A stretch of 64,000 nt of DNA from Serratia plymuthica (GTDB lineage Bacteria; Pseudomonadota; Gammaproteobacteria; Enterobacterales; Enterobacteriaceae): assembly GCF_018336935.1 (NCBI RefSeq), contig NZ_CP068771.1:5208001-5272000 (forward strand). Reading direction: 5' to 3'. This document shows positions 1 through 10,398 of the stretch, piece by piece. Every line of letters begins with the position of its first letter. The first letter of the stretch is position 1. The position numbers and the translations under genes are program-made. Under the pieces are notes generated by a model, which saw only the letters and a list, made by a program, of their open reading frames with translations, had not been told where the DNA came from and ran no database searches.

Positions 1-233
1 TGATTTCGTCCAACGCCATGGCGGTGATCCTGGATGATTTCCCGCATATGGCGGGTACGGCGTCCTCGCTGGCCGGTACGCTGCGCTTCAGCATCGGTGC
101 TCTGGTGGGAGCGATATTGTCGATGGCCCCGGGCAAGAGCGCCTGGCCGATGGTCTCCTCCATGGCGCTGTGCAGCATCGTAGCGGTGCTGTTCTATTTG
201 TATGCCAGCCGTCCACGCAACAACGTAGCCTGA
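1..233 (+). CDS. bcr: Bcr/CflA-family drug exporter, C-terminal end only
   Basis: The window opens inside this gene; only the last 77 or so residues are visible, read in the frame that ends with TGA at 231-233. The fragment carries two hydrophobic helices separated by a short loop and ends in a basic tail (SRPRNN), as expected for the last helices of a 12-helix major facilitator exporter of the Bcr/CflA type in the inner membrane. The family call rests on this hydrophobic end and on the neighbour yejG, which follows bcr in E. coli. A strong hairpin lies just downstream. Substrate cannot be judged from the fragment. Confidence 0.75.
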   Translation, partial: ISSNAMAVILDDFPHMAGTASSLAGTLRFSIGALVGAILSMAPGKSAWPMVSSMALCSIVAVLFYLYASRPRNNVA

Positions 234-255
234 CCCTTCCACGATTTTATCCTGT

Positions 256-291
256 CTGACAAAGGCCAGTTTGGCGCTGAGCCTTTGTCAG
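256..291 (+). terminator. Hairpin after the Bcr-type gene
   Basis: A perfect 11-bp inverted repeat (CTGACAAAGGC / GCCTTTGTCAG) with a 14-nt loop lies 22 bases after the stop codon and is followed by GGTATTTT. The T-run is short, so termination is likely but not certain. Confidence 0.6.
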
Positions 292-840
292 GGTATTTTC
301 CGAACCTTCAATCATCCCGCTGACAACGGGAGTTTTGTTGCTAAATATAAGTGCGCTAATTAAATGAGCAACGTGCAATCTGTGTGCTTTTTGTTAAAAA
401 AAGAGCGGGGCCTGCTCAGGCAATTATCGGGCTTCACCGTATTATCTTTGCCTGAATAGGGCCGGTGATTTATTTTGTGACTATTTAAAATCAATGGGTT
501 AATTGGTTTTTTGGCATCGATTGCCGAAGCTGAATGTTTCTTCAATGTAAAATTATGAAGAGTGAAAAGTAACCGTATTGCAAGAAAAAAGAGTTGAGAT
601 CACAACGGGAAAGGGTTACATATAACGCAAAAATGCGAGCTGAGTCGCAAAATAGCGTGAAATGACATTGCGCGGAGCACCAAAACAGCACGACATCAGC
701 AAGCGCAGGGGCTGGTTAATAGGTTGTCACATATTTTACATTTAAATAACATGTGTGCGCGGCGGAGTCGGTTCTCAACGGCTATAACTTAGTTACCCTG
801 TCAGGTAAAAATGTTTCACTTTTCAAACTAGGGATTTCAT
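292..840. other. Long intergenic region upstream of yejG
   Basis: About 550 bases that are AT-rich relative to the flanking genes. No convincing gene is present: a 61-codon opening on the minus strand (360-545) has low-complexity, Ser/Asn/Lys-rich content and no ribosome binding site. The stretch must hold the yejG promoter and possibly a long leader, but I could not fix a promoter by eye. Confidence 0.5.
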
Positions 841-1185
841 GTGGATAGTATCCAACTTTCGGTAGTGCATCGCTTGCCGCAAAGTTATCGTTGGCTATCA
901 GGTTTTACCGGTATCAAGGTTGAACCGATTCCGCTTAGCGTGATAGACGAGGATAACAACCTGATTGGTCTGAAACTGCTCAGCCATGAAGGAGGGGACG
1001 CCTGGCAGGTAATGCAACAGCTCAAGCTGTCTTTGCAGGAGATTCAGGTCGATTGCGCCATCGTGGAGTGGGAAGGGGAAGCTTGCCTGTTTGTGCACCG
1101 CTGCGATGAAAGCGCCACCTTATGCCGGTTAAAAAACGTGGGTGCCGCCATCGCCGAGCCACTGAGCGCACAATACCCTTTCTGA
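841..1185 (+). CDS. yejG: YejG family protein
   Basis: This 114-residue protein has the same length as E. coli YejG and the same sequence architecture: the opening IQLSVVHRLPQ, a central KLLS...DAW segment, a CLFVHR motif and the ending CRLKNVGAAIAEP. The function of the family is not established; it is small, soluble and without signal peptide or membrane segment. The start is GTG at 841, chosen because it gives the family length. It lies between the Bcr-type gene and the convergent yejF, as in E. coli, with only 8 bases separating its stop from the yejF stop. Confidence 0.88.
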   Translation: MDSIQLSVVHRLPQSYRWLSGFTGIKVEPIPLSVIDEDNNLIGLKLLSHEGGDAWQVMQQLKLSLQEIQVDCAIVEWEGEACLFVHRCDESATLCRLKNVGAAIAEPLSAQYPF

Positions 1186-1193
1186 GCCCGCTA

Positions 1194-2786
1194 CTAGTCT
1201 GCCAACTGCAACAGCTGCTGCGTATAAGCGGCGGCCGGCGAGTTAAAGATCCTCTGGCAGTCACCCTGTTCCACCACTTCCCCTTGCCGCAGTACGATTA
1301 CCTGATGGCAAAGCGAGCGCACCACCTGCAAATCATGGCTGATAAACAGATAAGCCAGCCGGTGGCGCTGTTGCAGCGACTTCAGCAGCGTCAGGATTTG
1401 GGCCTGCACCGATTTATCCAGCGAAGAGGTCGGCTCATCCAGAATCAGCAACTGCGGTTGCAGAATCAGTGCCCGCGCGATGGCAATACGCTGGCGCTGG
1501 CCACCGGAAAACTCGGTAGGGTAGCGGTGGCGCAAGGCGGGATCCAAACCTACCTCCTGTAAAGCGTCAATCACCCTTTGTTCGCGCTGTTCGGCGCTCA
1601 GTTTTTGATGAACCTCAAGCCCCTCGGCGATAATTTGCAGCACGCTTAGCCGTGGGTTCAGCGCAGAGAAGGGATCCTGAAACACGATTTGTATCCGGCT
1701 GCGGTACGGCAGCATCTGTTTCTGGCTGAACTGGTGCAGCGGCTGGCCGTTAAACCAGATAGCGCCGCCGGCGGTCAACAGGCGCAGCAGCGCCAGCCCG
1801 GTAGTGCTTTTACCCGAACCCGACTCTCCCACCAAGCCAAGGCTTTCCCCGCTCTTGAGCTCAAAACTCAGCCCCTTCAGCGCGTAATGATGGTCAACCG
1901 TGCGGCGCAACAAACCGCGCTTGATCGGGAAGCTGACCTGCAAATTTTCCACTTTCAGCAGCGGTGCTGCGTCTGCCGGCAACGGCAGAGGATCGCCGAC
2001 ATTTTCCGCTGCCAACAGTTGCCGGGTATAGGGGTGTTGCGGCTGGCTGAACAGGCCCGCCCGGCTGTTGTGTTCAACGCACTGGCCGTTGCGCATCACC
2101 GCCACATTGTCCGCCAGGCGGCGAACGATATTCAGGTTATGGGTGATAAACAGCAACCCCATGCCCATTTCTTGCTTGAGTTCCTTCAGCAGCAGCAGGA
2201 TCTGTGCCTGAATGGTCACATCGAGCGCGGTGGTCGGTTCGTCGGCAATCAGCAGTTTTGGCTGGGTCAATACCGCCATGGCGATCATGACCCGCTGGCG
2301 TTCACCGCCGGAGAGCTGGTGCGGATAGTCTTTCAACCGGCCTTTGGCGTTGCGAATACCGACGCGATCCAGGCATTGAATAATCTCCCCGCGCGCTACG
2401 TCGCGCCGCATGCCACGGTGCAGGGCCAACACTTCCGCCAACTGTTTCTCAATGGTGTGCAGTGGATTGAGCGACACCATAGGTTCCTGAAAAATCATCG
2501 AAATCTGGTTGCCGCGCACTTTGCGCAATTCGGCTTCCGGCGCGTGCAGCAACGAGCTGCCATTGAACTGGATATCCCCACCGGTATAGACCACCGGCGG
2601 CGAAGGCAACAGCCGCAGTACCGACAACGCGGTCACGCTTTTGCCCGAGCCGGACTCACCCACCAGGGCCAGCGTTTCGGCCTTTTCTATCTGCAGCGAA
2701 ATGCCGTTGACCACCTGATTCAGCTGGTCTCCCTGACGGAAAGCGACGCTGAGATCCTGAATTGAAAGCAGTGGAGTGCTAGCCAT
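1194..2786 (-). CDS. yejF: Peptide ABC importer, double ATPase YejF
   Basis: The 530-residue protein holds two complete ABC ATPase domains. Each has a Walker A GESGSGKS (first at residues 43-50, second in the second half near 320-330), an LSGGERQR or FSGGQRQR signature, and a Walker B ending in DEP. It energises the YejABEF importer, which in enterobacteria takes up peptides such as microcin C. The ATG at 2784-2786 is preferred over upstream starts because it gives [11 protein letters not shown] and the family length of about 529. The stop of yejE lies one base upstream of this start, so the two are translationally linked at the end of the yejABEF operon. Confidence 0.95.
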   Translation of the reverse strand: MASTPLLSIQDLSVAFRQGDQLNQVVNGISLQIEKAETLALVGESGSGKSVTALSVLRLLPSPPVVYTGGDIQFNGSSLLHAPEAELRKVRGNQISMIFQEPMVSLNPLHTIEKQLAEVLALHRGMRRDVARGEIIQCLDRVGIRNAKGRLKDYPHQLSGGERQRVMIAMAVLTQPKLLIADEPTTALDVTIQAQILLLLKELKQEMGMGLLFITHNLNIVRRLADNVAVMRNGQCVEHNSRAGLFSQPQHPYTRQLLAAENVGDPLPLPADAAPLLKVENLQVSFPIKRGLLRRTVDHHYALKGLSFELKSGESLGLVGESGSGKSTTGLALLRLLTAGGAIWFNGQPLHQFSQKQMLPYRSRIQIVFQDPFSALNPRLSVLQIIAEGLEVHQKLSAEQREQRVIDALQEVGLDPALRHRYPTEFSGGQRQRIAIARALILQPQLLILDEPTSSLDKSVQAQILTLLKSLQQRHRLAYLFISHDLQVVRSLCHQVIVLRQGEVVEQGDCQRIFNSPAAAYTQQLLQLAD

Positions 2787-2787
2787 A

Positions 2788-3813
2788 TCAATGCGCCTTG
2801 CTGGGGTCAAAGGCGTCGCGTATGGCTTCGCCGATAAAAATGAGTAAAGACAGCAGCACCGCCAGCACCAGGAACGCAGTGATGCCGAGCCATGGCGCTT
2901 GCAGGTTGTTTTTGCCTTGCAGCAACAGTTCACCGAGCGACGGCGAGCCGATCGGCAGGCCGAAGCCCAGGAAATCGAGAGAAGTCAGCGTGGTGATGGA
3001 GCCGCAGAGAATAAACGGCAAAAAGGTCAGCATCGCCACCATCGCATTGGGCAGCATATGTCGGTACATAATGACCCGATCCGGCACCCCCATAGCGCGT
3101 GCGGCGCGGATGTAATCATAGTTGCGGGTGCGCAGGAACTCGGCGCGCACCACGCCGACCAGGCTCATCCAGCCAAACAGAATGGTGATGCCGAGCAGCC
3201 ACCAGAAATTGGGCTGTACGATACTCGACAGCAAAATGATCAAAAACAGCGTCGGCATGCCCGACCACACCTCGATAAAGCGTTGGCCCCACAGGTCAAA
3301 ACGCCCGCCGTAATACCCTTGCATCGCGCCGACGCAAACGCCAATCACGCTGGAAAACAGCGTCAGCGCCAACCCGAACAGCATCGAAATGCGAAAGCCG
3401 TACAGCACGCGGGCCAGCACGTCGCTGCCGTTGCCGTCGGTACCCAGCAGGTTATGGCGCGAAGGGGCAGAGGGGAAGGGCACTTCCGTGGCGAAGTTGA
3501 TGGTGTCGTAACTGAAGCGAATCGGTGGCCAAACCGCCCAGCCGTGGCGATCGATCTGCTGTTTTACGAAAGGATCCTGGTAATCGGTGGCGGTATTCAA
3601 CTCACCGCCAAAGGTGGTCTCGCTGTAATCGATCATGAAAGGCAGGTACAGGCGGCCTTCGTAGCGCACCAGCAGCGGCCGGTCGTTGGCGATCAGGTTG
3701 GCGGCCAGGCTGAGGATAAACAATACCAGGAAAACCCACAGCGACCAGTAACCGCGGCGATTACTGCGAAAACGCGCCCAACGCGCCTGGTTGATCGGGC
3801 TTAAGCGGCTCAT
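2788..3813 (-). CDS. yejE: Peptide ABC importer permease YejE
   Basis: A 341-residue inner-membrane permease of the oligopeptide (DppC/OppC) type. It has an N-terminal membrane anchor after a basic start, a long periplasmic stretch, then a core of membrane helices with the EAA-type loop [20 protein letters not shown], which contacts the ATPase. It pairs with YejB to form the channel. Its first codons overlap the end of yejB by four bases (start at 3813, yejB stop at 3810), and yejF follows directly, which is standard operon packing for this transporter. Confidence 0.95.
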   Translation of the reverse strand: MSRLSPINQARWARFRSNRRGYWSLWVFLVLFILSLAANLIANDRPLLVRYEGRLYLPFMIDYSETTFGGELNTATDYQDPFVKQQIDRHGWAVWPPIRFSYDTINFATEVPFPSAPSRHNLLGTDGNGSDVLARVLYGFRISMLFGLALTLFSSVIGVCVGAMQGYYGGRFDLWGQRFIEVWSGMPTLFLIILLSSIVQPNFWWLLGITILFGWMSLVGVVRAEFLRTRNYDYIRAARAMGVPDRVIMYRHMLPNAMVAMLTFLPFILCGSITTLTSLDFLGFGLPIGSPSLGELLLQGKNNLQAPWLGITAFLVLAVLLSLLIFIGEAIRDAFDPSKAH

Positions 3814-4904
3814 TGGCGGGCCTCGAAATCAATGCGCGGATCGACCAGGGTATAGGTGATATCGCTGAGGATATTCAACAGCAAGCCAATCAGGGTAAAA
3901 ATATACAGCGTGCCGAACATCACCGGGTAGTCTCGTTGCAGGGTGGCGTCATACCCCAGCAGCCCCAGCCCGTTGAGCGAAAACATCACTTCAATCAGCA
4001 ATGAGCCGGTGAAAAACATACTGACGAAAGTTGCCGGGAAGCCGGCGATCACCAGCAGCATGGCATTGCGAAATACGTGACGATAAAGGATCTTGTTCTC
4101 GTCCAGCCCCTTGGCGCGCGCGGTGACCACATACTGTTTGCGGATCTCGTCAAGGAACGAGTTTTTGGTCAGCATGGTCAGGGTGGCGAAACCGCCAATC
4201 ACCGTCGCCAGCACCGGCAGCGTGATGTGCCATAGATAATCGGCAATTTTGCCGTACCACGACAGGCTATCGAAGTTGCTGGATACCAGGCCGCGCAACG
4301 GGAACCAGTCCAGGTAGCTGCCGCCGGCGAACAGCACGATCATCAAAATGGCGAACAGGAAGGCCGGGATGGCGTAGCCGATGATAATCAGCGTGCTGCT
4401 CCAGATATCGAAAGCGCTGCCGTTATGCACGGCCTTGCGAATACCGAGCGGGATCGACACCAGATAGATAATCAGCGTGCTCCACAGGCCCAGGGTGATG
4501 GAAACCGGCAGGCTGTGGCCCACCAGTTGCATTACCGACGCGCCGCGGAATAGGCTGTCGCCAAAGTCGAGACGCATGTAATTCCACAGCATGGTGAAAT
4601 AGCGCTCATGCAGCGGCTTGTCGAAACCATAACGTTTGGTGATTTCGGCAATCACTTCCGGATCCAGGCCGCGCGAACCCCGGTACTGGCTATCCGTGGC
4701 GCTGCCGACGCCGATCCGCGCGTGCCCCAGGCCTTCGCCTGCGCCACCGCCGCCAAAACCGCTGCTCTGGCCCATCTCGATGTTGGCAATTGCCTGATCG
4801 ACCGGGCCGCCGGGCGCGATCTGCACGATGAAAAAGTTAATGGTGATGATCGCCCACAGGGTGGGAATAATCAGTAACAGTCTGCGAATCAGATAAGCCG
4901 CCAT
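3810..4904 (-). CDS. yejB: Peptide ABC importer permease YejB
   Basis: This permease has 364 residues when started at [10 protein letters not shown], identical in length to E. coli YejB; a further upstream start would add a basic, Ser-rich tail that has no family counterpart. It shows an N-terminal helix ([17 protein letters not shown]), a glycine-rich insertion near residue 50-65, and the permease loop ARAKGL...YRHVFRNA. It forms the inner-membrane channel with YejE. It begins 10 bases after the yejA stop and overlaps yejE by four bases, so yejA-B-E-F is one transcription unit. Confidence 0.95.
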   Translation of the reverse strand: MAAYLIRRLLLIIPTLWAIITINFFIVQIAPGGPVDQAIANIEMGQSSGFGGGGAGEGLGHARIGVGSATDSQYRGSRGLDPEVIAEITKRYGFDKPLHERYFTMLWNYMRLDFGDSLFRGASVMQLVGHSLPVSITLGLWSTLIIYLVSIPLGIRKAVHNGSAFDIWSSTLIIIGYAIPAFLFAILMIVLFAGGSYLDWFPLRGLVSSNFDSLSWYGKIADYLWHITLPVLATVIGGFATLTMLTKNSFLDEIRKQYVVTARAKGLDENKILYRHVFRNAMLLVIAGFPATFVSMFFTGSLLIEVMFSLNGLGLLGYDATLQRDYPVMFGTLYIFTLIGLLLNILSDITYTLVDPRIDFEARQ

Positions 4905-4914
4905 CGCCGACCCC

Positions 4915-6723
4915 TTATTGTTGTTGGGTCGGCAAACGCGCCGCCTTGTTGACGTCAAACCACCAGTTGTCGAAGCCGATAACGTAAGCAGGACGGATCG
5001 CCGGCGTAGAGAACTTGTCCCAGTAGGCATAGCGATCGTGATTGGAATACCACATCGGCAGCATGAACCTATTCCAGGTCAGCACCCGATCCAGCGCGCG
5101 ACCCAGCGGCAGCAAGGCTTTTTCGTCGCCCTGATGCCGCAGGATGTTGCGTACCAGGCTGTCGACCGCCGGGTCGGTGACGCCGGGGGTATTCCAGCTG
5201 GAATGGATGTATTCGGAGTCCCAGAGCGTCTGGAGGGAAGAGCTTGGGAACGGCATCGCCATATAGACCGTCGGCATCATGTCGAAATCGCCGTCACGCA
5301 TGCGTTTGGTGAATTGAGTGACGTCAATTTCACGGATCTGCATCTCGATGCCCAGCCGTTTGAGGTTGTGCTGGAACGGCAAGACGTACTGGAAGTTGCT
5401 GCCGCTCAGCAGCATCAGCTCAAAGGTAAAGGGCTTGCCGGTTTTGCTGTTCACCAGCTGCTGGTTTTTCACTTCCCAACCGGCCTGCTTGAGCAACTGG
5501 GTGGCTTTCAGCAGGTTCTGGCGATCGTTGCCGCTGCCGTCAGAGGAGGGCGGCTGGTAGATGCTGGTGAACACTTCCGGCGGTACCTTGCCTTTCAGCG
5601 GTGCCAGCAGCGCCAGTTCGGCGGCATCCGGATAGCCGCTAGCGGCATAAGGGGTGTTCTGGAAATAGCTGTTGGTACGTTGATAAGCGTTGTAATACAG
5701 CGCCTTGTTCATCCAGTCGAAATCGAAGGCCAGCGTGATCGCTTCGCGCACGCGCCGATCGGCAAACAGAGGGCGTTTCATATTGAACGCCATCCAGCGG
5801 GTATTTTGCGCCGACTGGTTGGTTTCATCCTGTTTGACAATGTAGTTACGGGCGAAGTTACCGCCCTGATATTGGGTAGCCCAGCTTTTGGGCGAACCCT
5901 CAATGCGGAAGTCGTAGGCACCGGCCTTGAAGGCCTCCAGCGCCACTTTGTCATCCAGATAGTAGTCGTAGCGGATGCTGTCGAAGTTGAAGCGGCCGCG
6001 ATTGACCGGCAGGTTGGCTGCCCAGTAGTCGCGTACCCGTTGATAGGTAATGTATTGGCCGAGGCGGTAACTGCCGACCTTATACGGGCCACTGCCAAGC
6101 GGCGGCGCGGCCAGCGGCTCGTTCAGCTTATGATCTTTCCAGAAACTCTCCGGCAGTATCGGCAGCCCGAACAGCCCCAGCAGCTTGTCTTTATCCGGCT
6201 GCGGGAACTCGATGCGTACCGTCAGACGGGAGATGGCCTTTACCGTAATGCCTTTGTACAACACGCGAAACTGCGGTACGCCTTCGGTCATAAACTTGTT
6301 AAAGGTAAAGGCGACATCGGCGGCGGTGATGGGGCTGCCATCGTGGAAGCGGGCGCGGGCGTTAATGTCCAGCTCCACCCAGCGCATATCGGCCGGAAAG
6401 CGGGCGGATTCGGCGATCAGCGGGTAATAACTGCCTATTTCGTCGTCTGAGGTGGTGAACAGCGAGTCATACAGGGCGTCGGTGCGTTCGCCGGGTACGC
6501 CGCGCGAGGCGTAACGGTTAAAGTTATCGTAGGTGCCGATCGCCGCCATACGCACGTCGCCGCCTTTGGGTGCGGCCGGATTGACGTAGTCGTAATGGCT
6601 GAAGTCGGTGGCGTATTTCGGCTCACCGAGAAGGGCGAAAGCGTAGCTTTCGTTGAGGGTTTCGGCCTGCAGGCCAAAACTCAGTGCTGAGAGCACCAGG
6701 GCAGCAAAAACGCGCACGGACAT
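4915..6723 (-). CDS. yejA: Periplasmic peptide-binding protein YejA
   Basis: A 602-residue extracytoplasmic solute-binding protein of family 5 (DppA/OppA type), close to the 604 residues of E. coli YejA. Residues 1-20 form a signal peptide ending LQA. Family features include the segment on placing the substrate ([20 protein letters not shown]), [16 protein letters not shown] in the middle, and an aromatic-rich C-terminus. It captures peptides for the YejBEF permease. It is the first gene of the operon, with an AGGAG sequence upstream of the ATG. The intergenic gap to pdeN is about 90 bases, so yejA probably has its own promoter. Confidence 0.95.
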   Translation of the reverse strand: MSVRVFAALVLSALSFGLQAETLNESYAFALLGEPKYATDFSHYDYVNPAAPKGGDVRMAAIGTYDNFNRYASRGVPGERTDALYDSLFTTSDDEIGSYYPLIAESARFPADMRWVELDINARARFHDGSPITAADVAFTFNKFMTEGVPQFRVLYKGITVKAISRLTVRIEFPQPDKDKLLGLFGLPILPESFWKDHKLNEPLAAPPLGSGPYKVGSYRLGQYITYQRVRDYWAANLPVNRGRFNFDSIRYDYYLDDKVALEAFKAGAYDFRIEGSPKSWATQYQGGNFARNYIVKQDETNQSAQNTRWMAFNMKRPLFADRRVREAITLAFDFDWMNKALYYNAYQRTNSYFQNTPYAASGYPDAAELALLAPLKGKVPPEVFTSIYQPPSSDGSGNDRQNLLKATQLLKQAGWEVKNQQLVNSKTGKPFTFELMLLSGSNFQYVLPFQHNLKRLGIEMQIREIDVTQFTKRMRDGDFDMMPTVYMAMPFPSSSLQTLWDSEYIHSSWNTPGVTDPAVDSLVRNILRHQGDEKALLPLGRALDRVLTWNRFMLPMWYSNHDRYAYWDKFSTPAIRPAYVIGFDNWWFDVNKAARLPTQQQ

Positions 6724-6812
6724 CTTGACGGTAAGCTCCTGCTGATAAGTCGGTTAAGTCTGCGGCCAGCATAACATTCACTGCCGCGCCGCAGGGTGAA
6801 GTAATGTAAAGA

Positions 6813-8399
6813 TCAGGCTTTTTGCGCCTGATAATCAAAGACCTGCTGGCCATTGCAGAATGTCACGAAGTTGTCGATGCTCAACGGCTTGCTGAAATAA
6901 TACCCCTGCATAAAGTTAACGTCCCGTTCCTGCAGGAAGTGCAATTGTTCTGCGGTTTCCACGCCCTCCGCCACGGTTTGCATTTTCAGCTTTTTAGCCA
7001 GTGAAATCACCGCGTCCAGCACCGGCGCGGTAACCGTATCCTGGCCGATGGTATTGACGAAGCCGCGGTCTATTTTCAGATAGTCCATGGTAAAGCGTTC
7101 CAGATAAATCAGCGCGCTGTGGCCGGTGCCGAAATCGTCGATGGCGATTTCAATGCCTTGCTGGTGCAGCCAGTCAAACTCCGCCAGCGCGTTGGCTTCT
7201 TCCACCATGCCGCGTTCGGTGATCTCGAATACCAGCGTAAAGTAGTCGCCGGGCAGTTGCGCCAACAGTTCGTAAACGTCCTGGTGGAAGGAGGGGGCGC
7301 TCAGATGGGAAGGGGAGATGTTCAGACCCAGTTTGGCGCCCATTGGCAACACCGTCGCCAAGCGTGGCACATCTTCGGCAATCAGGCGAAACAGGTGGCG
7401 CGTTAGCGGCACAATCAGCCCTTCGCTTTCGGCGTAGGGGATAAACAGGTCCGGTGGGATGCGCCCTTCAATCGGATGTTGCCAGCGGATCAGCGCCTCC
7501 AGCCCGGCGACGGCCCCTTTGCGGGTATGGAACACCGGCTGGTATTCGATAAAGAATTCATTGCGCTTGATACCGCGCATCAACGCACGTTCCGGGCTTT
7601 GGCGCAGCAGCAGCGTGTAGTAGCACAAGACGCCGATCATCAATGACAGCACCAGGCTGCCCAGCAGGGTCAGGCGGATATCGTTGGGCGTCAGCGTTTC
7701 GTTATAAAACAGAATCGTCATCGGCGTGCCGGCGATGGCCACGCGATCGGCCTGGTGGTTCGGCAATTTGCTCACCGGTATCAGGTTCGGGCCGAAGGTG
7801 GTCAGGGCGCGATCGCCCAGAATAATGGCCATGCCGGGCGCGCGGGAGTCACGCGAAGCGAACAGCAGATAGGGCATCAGGTTGATATCCAGAGTCGCCA
7901 ACACGCCGGTGTTTTCCTCCCCGGGGTGACGCAACCAGACGGCTACTGCGGGTTTGCCCGGCACCAGCGGCGTGCCCTGCTGCAATTTGAGATCCCGCAT
8001 CTGGCGCGGATCTATTTCCGGATAAATATTTTTCAGTGCCAGCATCATACTGCCGGTAGCCGAGGAGCAATAGGCAAAACCGTTTTTCACCAGCAGGAGG
8101 CTACGCACGCCGGAATTAAACGCTGCCTGATAGGTAATTTCCGGCTGGCTGGACGTGCAGGAGCGTTCCGTCAACGGCATCAGTTGCTGCATGATTTCCG
8201 TCAGACTATCCAGATTTTCCAGGGTGAATTTTTCTGTGCGTTGTTCGACCTTGCGTTGATATTGCGCGCGTTGGTGATCAATAAGGGAGAGCGTAATACC
8301 TGTAAACAGGATAAAAAATACCAGAGCGACAATGCTGCTTTTAGCCAGGCTGCGTCGTCTGTGCGAAACATGGCGTGCAAATGCCCTTTTCAAGCCCAT
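6813..8399 (-). CDS. pdeN: c-di-GMP phosphodiesterase PdeN (CSS-motif EAL protein)
   Basis: A 528-residue membrane-bound EAL protein. An N-terminal helix (about residues 20-42) is followed by a periplasmic CSS-motif sensor with CSSATG near residue 100, a second helix near residue 235, and a cytoplasmic EAL domain with GLEALIRW, an ITERG segment, IAIDDFGTGHSALIYL and KIDRGFV, so the catalytic metal-binding residues look intact. CSS-domain enzymes are known to be controlled by periplasmic thiol redox state. The ATG at 8397-8399 follows an AGGGGG ribosome site; an upstream TTG at 8420 is less likely. In E. coli the gene (formerly rtn) also lies between yejA and mepS. Confidence 0.92.
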   Translation of the reverse strand: MGLKRAFARHVSHRRRSLAKSSIVALVFFILFTGITLSLIDHQRAQYQRKVEQRTEKFTLENLDSLTEIMQQLMPLTERSCTSSQPEITYQAAFNSGVRSLLLVKNGFAYCSSATGSMMLALKNIYPEIDPRQMRDLKLQQGTPLVPGKPAVAVWLRHPGEENTGVLATLDINLMPYLLFASRDSRAPGMAIILGDRALTTFGPNLIPVSKLPNHQADRVAIAGTPMTILFYNETLTPNDIRLTLLGSLVLSLMIGVLCYYTLLLRQSPERALMRGIKRNEFFIEYQPVFHTRKGAVAGLEALIRWQHPIEGRIPPDLFIPYAESEGLIVPLTRHLFRLIAEDVPRLATVLPMGAKLGLNISPSHLSAPSFHQDVYELLAQLPGDYFTLVFEITERGMVEEANALAEFDWLHQQGIEIAIDDFGTGHSALIYLERFTMDYLKIDRGFVNTIGQDTVTAPVLDAVISLAKKLKMQTVAEGVETAEQLHFLQERDVNFMQGYYFSKPLSIDNFVTFCNGQQVFDYQAQKA

Positions 8400-8584
8400 A
8401 AACCGTTGCCCCCTGAGCAAGACGTATCATTCTGTTTTTGTTATCAAGTGATCGCTTAATATATCCCAATGGCGGTGGTGCAGTCATTATTCATCGTTAT
8501 TTACGCAGGCTAATCCGCTAACACACGCTTAATAGTATTTGATGATGATAGGTGAGTTTTTTATCAGCGTAACGTGATGGATAA

Positions 8585-8612
8585 AAAAACGCTGCCCGGA
8601 GGCAGCGTTTTA
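8585..8612 (-). terminator. Terminator of mepS
   Basis: GC-rich inverted repeat AAACGCTGCC-CGGA-GGCAGCGTTT, flanked on the minus strand by a run of T (A-run at 8583-8589 on the plus strand). It lies about 40 bases after the mepS stop and reads as a classic intrinsic terminator. Confidence 0.85.
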
Positions 8613-8652
8613 TTGCTCGTTTGGTATTCAGGACAATCAGGTAATTGCGCCG

Positions 8653-9228
8653 TCAGCTGCTGGTCAGCACTCTGCGGGCTTCACGATAACGTTTATTCCA
8701 GTAGTTATCGCTTAAATTCGAAATCATCACGCCGCTGCTGGTAGAGGCGTGAACGAACTGATCGTTACCTAAATAGATGCCGACGTGGCGCCCGGTAGAG
8801 CCGGCGTGGAACAACACCAGATCGCCAGGACGCAGTTTGGTACGTACGATTTTCTTGCCGAGGTCTTCCTGTTCATAGGTAGAACGCGGTAAATCCATAC
8901 CAAACTGTTCGCGGAAGGTGCGCTGTACAAACGCCGAGCAATCAATGCCGCGTTTGGTTTCGCCGCCTAAACGGTAGCGAACGCCTTTCCAGTCTGCATA
9001 CTGATCCATAATTTTTGACTTAACGTCAACGTTACGGACCATCGCTTCGAATTCATCCTGAGAGGCTTGCAGTAAAAGACCATTTTTGTCATTAACTGCA
9101 TGCATCTCAGTTTGTGCGTTATTCAAGTTCGAAGTGTGAGTCGAGCTGCACGCGGAGAGCATTACCGCTGCGGCAATTGCAGGTACTACCCGCAAAAAAT
9201 ATCTCAGAAACGGTTGAGATTTGACCAT
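8653..9228 (-). CDS. mepS: Murein DD-endopeptidase MepS (Spr), lipoprotein
   Basis: A 191-residue lipoprotein. The signal ends in the lipobox LSAC (Cys27). The NlpC/P60 domain carries catalytic Cys97 (GIDCSAF), His148 (GRHVGIYLG) and His160 (FVHAS), matching E. coli Spr/MepS (188 residues). It cleaves D-Ala-mDAP cross-links in peptidoglycan so that new strands can be inserted during growth, acting from the outer membrane. The start [10 protein letters not shown] is the same as in E. coli. The only clear divergence is in the linker after the lipobox (residues 30-55). Confidence 0.96.
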   Translation of the reverse strand: MVKSQPFLRYFLRVVPAIAAAVMLSACSSTHTSNLNNAQTEMHAVNDKNGLLLQASQDEFEAMVRNVDVKSKIMDQYADWKGVRYRLGGETKRGIDCSAFVQRTFREQFGMDLPRSTYEQEDLGKKIVRTKLRPGDLVLFHAGSTGRHVGIYLGNDQFVHASTSSGVMISNLSDNYWNKRYREARRVLTSS

Positions 9229-9636
9229 TGTTGTTGTTTTCCCTTGAAGTCCTTAACGACGTAAGTCGCTACCTGAAAAATGCCAAACGGAATGAGCCTA
9301 ATCTGCACCTGCTGCCCCGACAATCGCTTACCGCTGAAAACGTGGCGGAACGCACATTTTTCACGGATTTAATGCTGAAACGAGGTAAACCAGGCACAAA
9401 CGCATCCGAGATTACCGCAACGAATCAGGGATTGCGAGCCTTTTTCCGCCCTTTTTTATATGAATTTGTGATGTAACATAATGTAAAACTTCATATAAAA
9501 AATGCTGATTGTCCGTTGTGTTGGTTTTAGGTGAAATCAGGTGACGAAAGCGTTAACGCGATGATGGGGAAATAAACAAAAAGCGGCGCTGAAATGATCA
9601 GGAGGCGGCGAACCTCCTGCGGGTCATAGCGATTGG
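9229..9636. other. Intergenic region between mepS and lpxT
   Basis: About 400 bases without a supported gene. An 82-codon opening on the plus strand (9228-9476) is antisense to the mepS leader, has no ribosome site and no recognisable family. The stretch should contain the mepS promoter with a long leader. A small inverted repeat (CAGGAGG-N7-CCTCCTG, 9599-9619) sits just after the lpxT stop and may end lpxT transcription, though its T-run is distant. Confidence 0.5.
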
Positions 9637-10347
9637 TTATGGTTGGGCGGGGCGGTGCTTGCCGGGCAACATCAGGTTCAACCTGTCAATCAGCTTGTCG
9701 CTGAGTGGGGTCATCAGACACCAACTGGCGCCAACCAATACCACGGACAGTGAGCCGACGGCGATATCGGTGAACCAGTGGGCGCCGATCATCACGCGCG
9801 GCAGTGAGAAAACCAGCGTGATCAGCAGCGCTACTGCAAAGGCGCTGCGGTTAAAATAACGCAGCATAAAACCGCTAAAAATCATCAGCATCATGCCGTG
9901 GTCGCCGGGGAAGCTATCGCTGGAGGCATCTTTGGTGGGGATACCGGTCAGCGTACTGACCCGGTTGATATTCTCGAAGCTGAGCGACGGGCTGGGGTGT
10001 TTCACCGGCAGCAGGTGCCCAAGCTGGTTCAGCACTACGGCGGTCAGCAGCATGACAATGCCGGTGATCAACAAACGGCGGCGGCCGACGGCATCCTGCT
10101 TGAGATAAAAATACAGGTACAGCAGCCCCATGGCGATCAGTGAAATCACGTCAAAGGCGCGATTGTTGGTGAGCGCCACCAAATGCAGAAAACCGGGATC
10201 GGTTGCCAGATGGCGGTTGAAGAAAAAGAAAATCGCTGAGTCCAAAGTAAACCAGTAACCGTGGTTAGCCGGCAGGAACCAGGACAGAAACAGCGCAATG
10301 CCCAGTAAATTGAAGAAAATGATGAAGGGTAAATTGCGGCGAGTCAT
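9637..10347 (-). CDS. lpxT: Kdo2-lipid A phosphotransferase LpxT
   Basis: A 236-residue inner-membrane PAP2-superfamily enzyme (E. coli LpxT has 237). It transfers phosphate from undecaprenyl diphosphate to the 1-phosphate of lipid A on the periplasmic face, also recycling the carrier lipid. The PAP2 motifs are visible: SFPGDHGMM near residue 140-150 and PRVMIGAHWFTD near residue 180-192, with hydrophobic helices around them. ALTNNRAFD in the first half is also shared with E. coli LpxT. It keeps its E. coli position between yeiR and mepS. Confidence 0.93.
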   Translation of the reverse strand: MTRRNLPFIIFFNLLGIALFLSWFLPANHGYWFTLDSAIFFFFNRHLATDPGFLHLVALTNNRAFDVISLIAMGLLYLYFYLKQDAVGRRRLLITGIVMLLTAVVLNQLGHLLPVKHPSPSLSFENINRVSTLTGIPTKDASSDSFPGDHGMMLMIFSGFMLRYFNRSAFAVALLITLVFSLPRVMIGAHWFTDIAVGSLSVVLVGASWCLMTPLSDKLIDRLNLMLPGKHRPAQP

Positions 10348-10398
10348 GGCATAACCTGTTGTAAGTCTGAAAATAAAATGACGCTAACGGTAAAGATT

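Noticed and set aside
360..545. 61-codon minus-strand opening upstream of yejG
   Set aside because: Composition is AT-driven, there is no ribosome site and no family resemblance.
4918..6450. 510-codon plus-strand opening antisense to yejA
   Set aside because: It mirrors yejA codons in GC-rich sequence, and its His/Gln/Arg/Val-rich translation matches no family.
9228..9476. 82-codon plus-strand opening antisense to the mepS leader
   Set aside because: No ribosome site, no recognisable domain; likely chance opening in the mepS upstream region.
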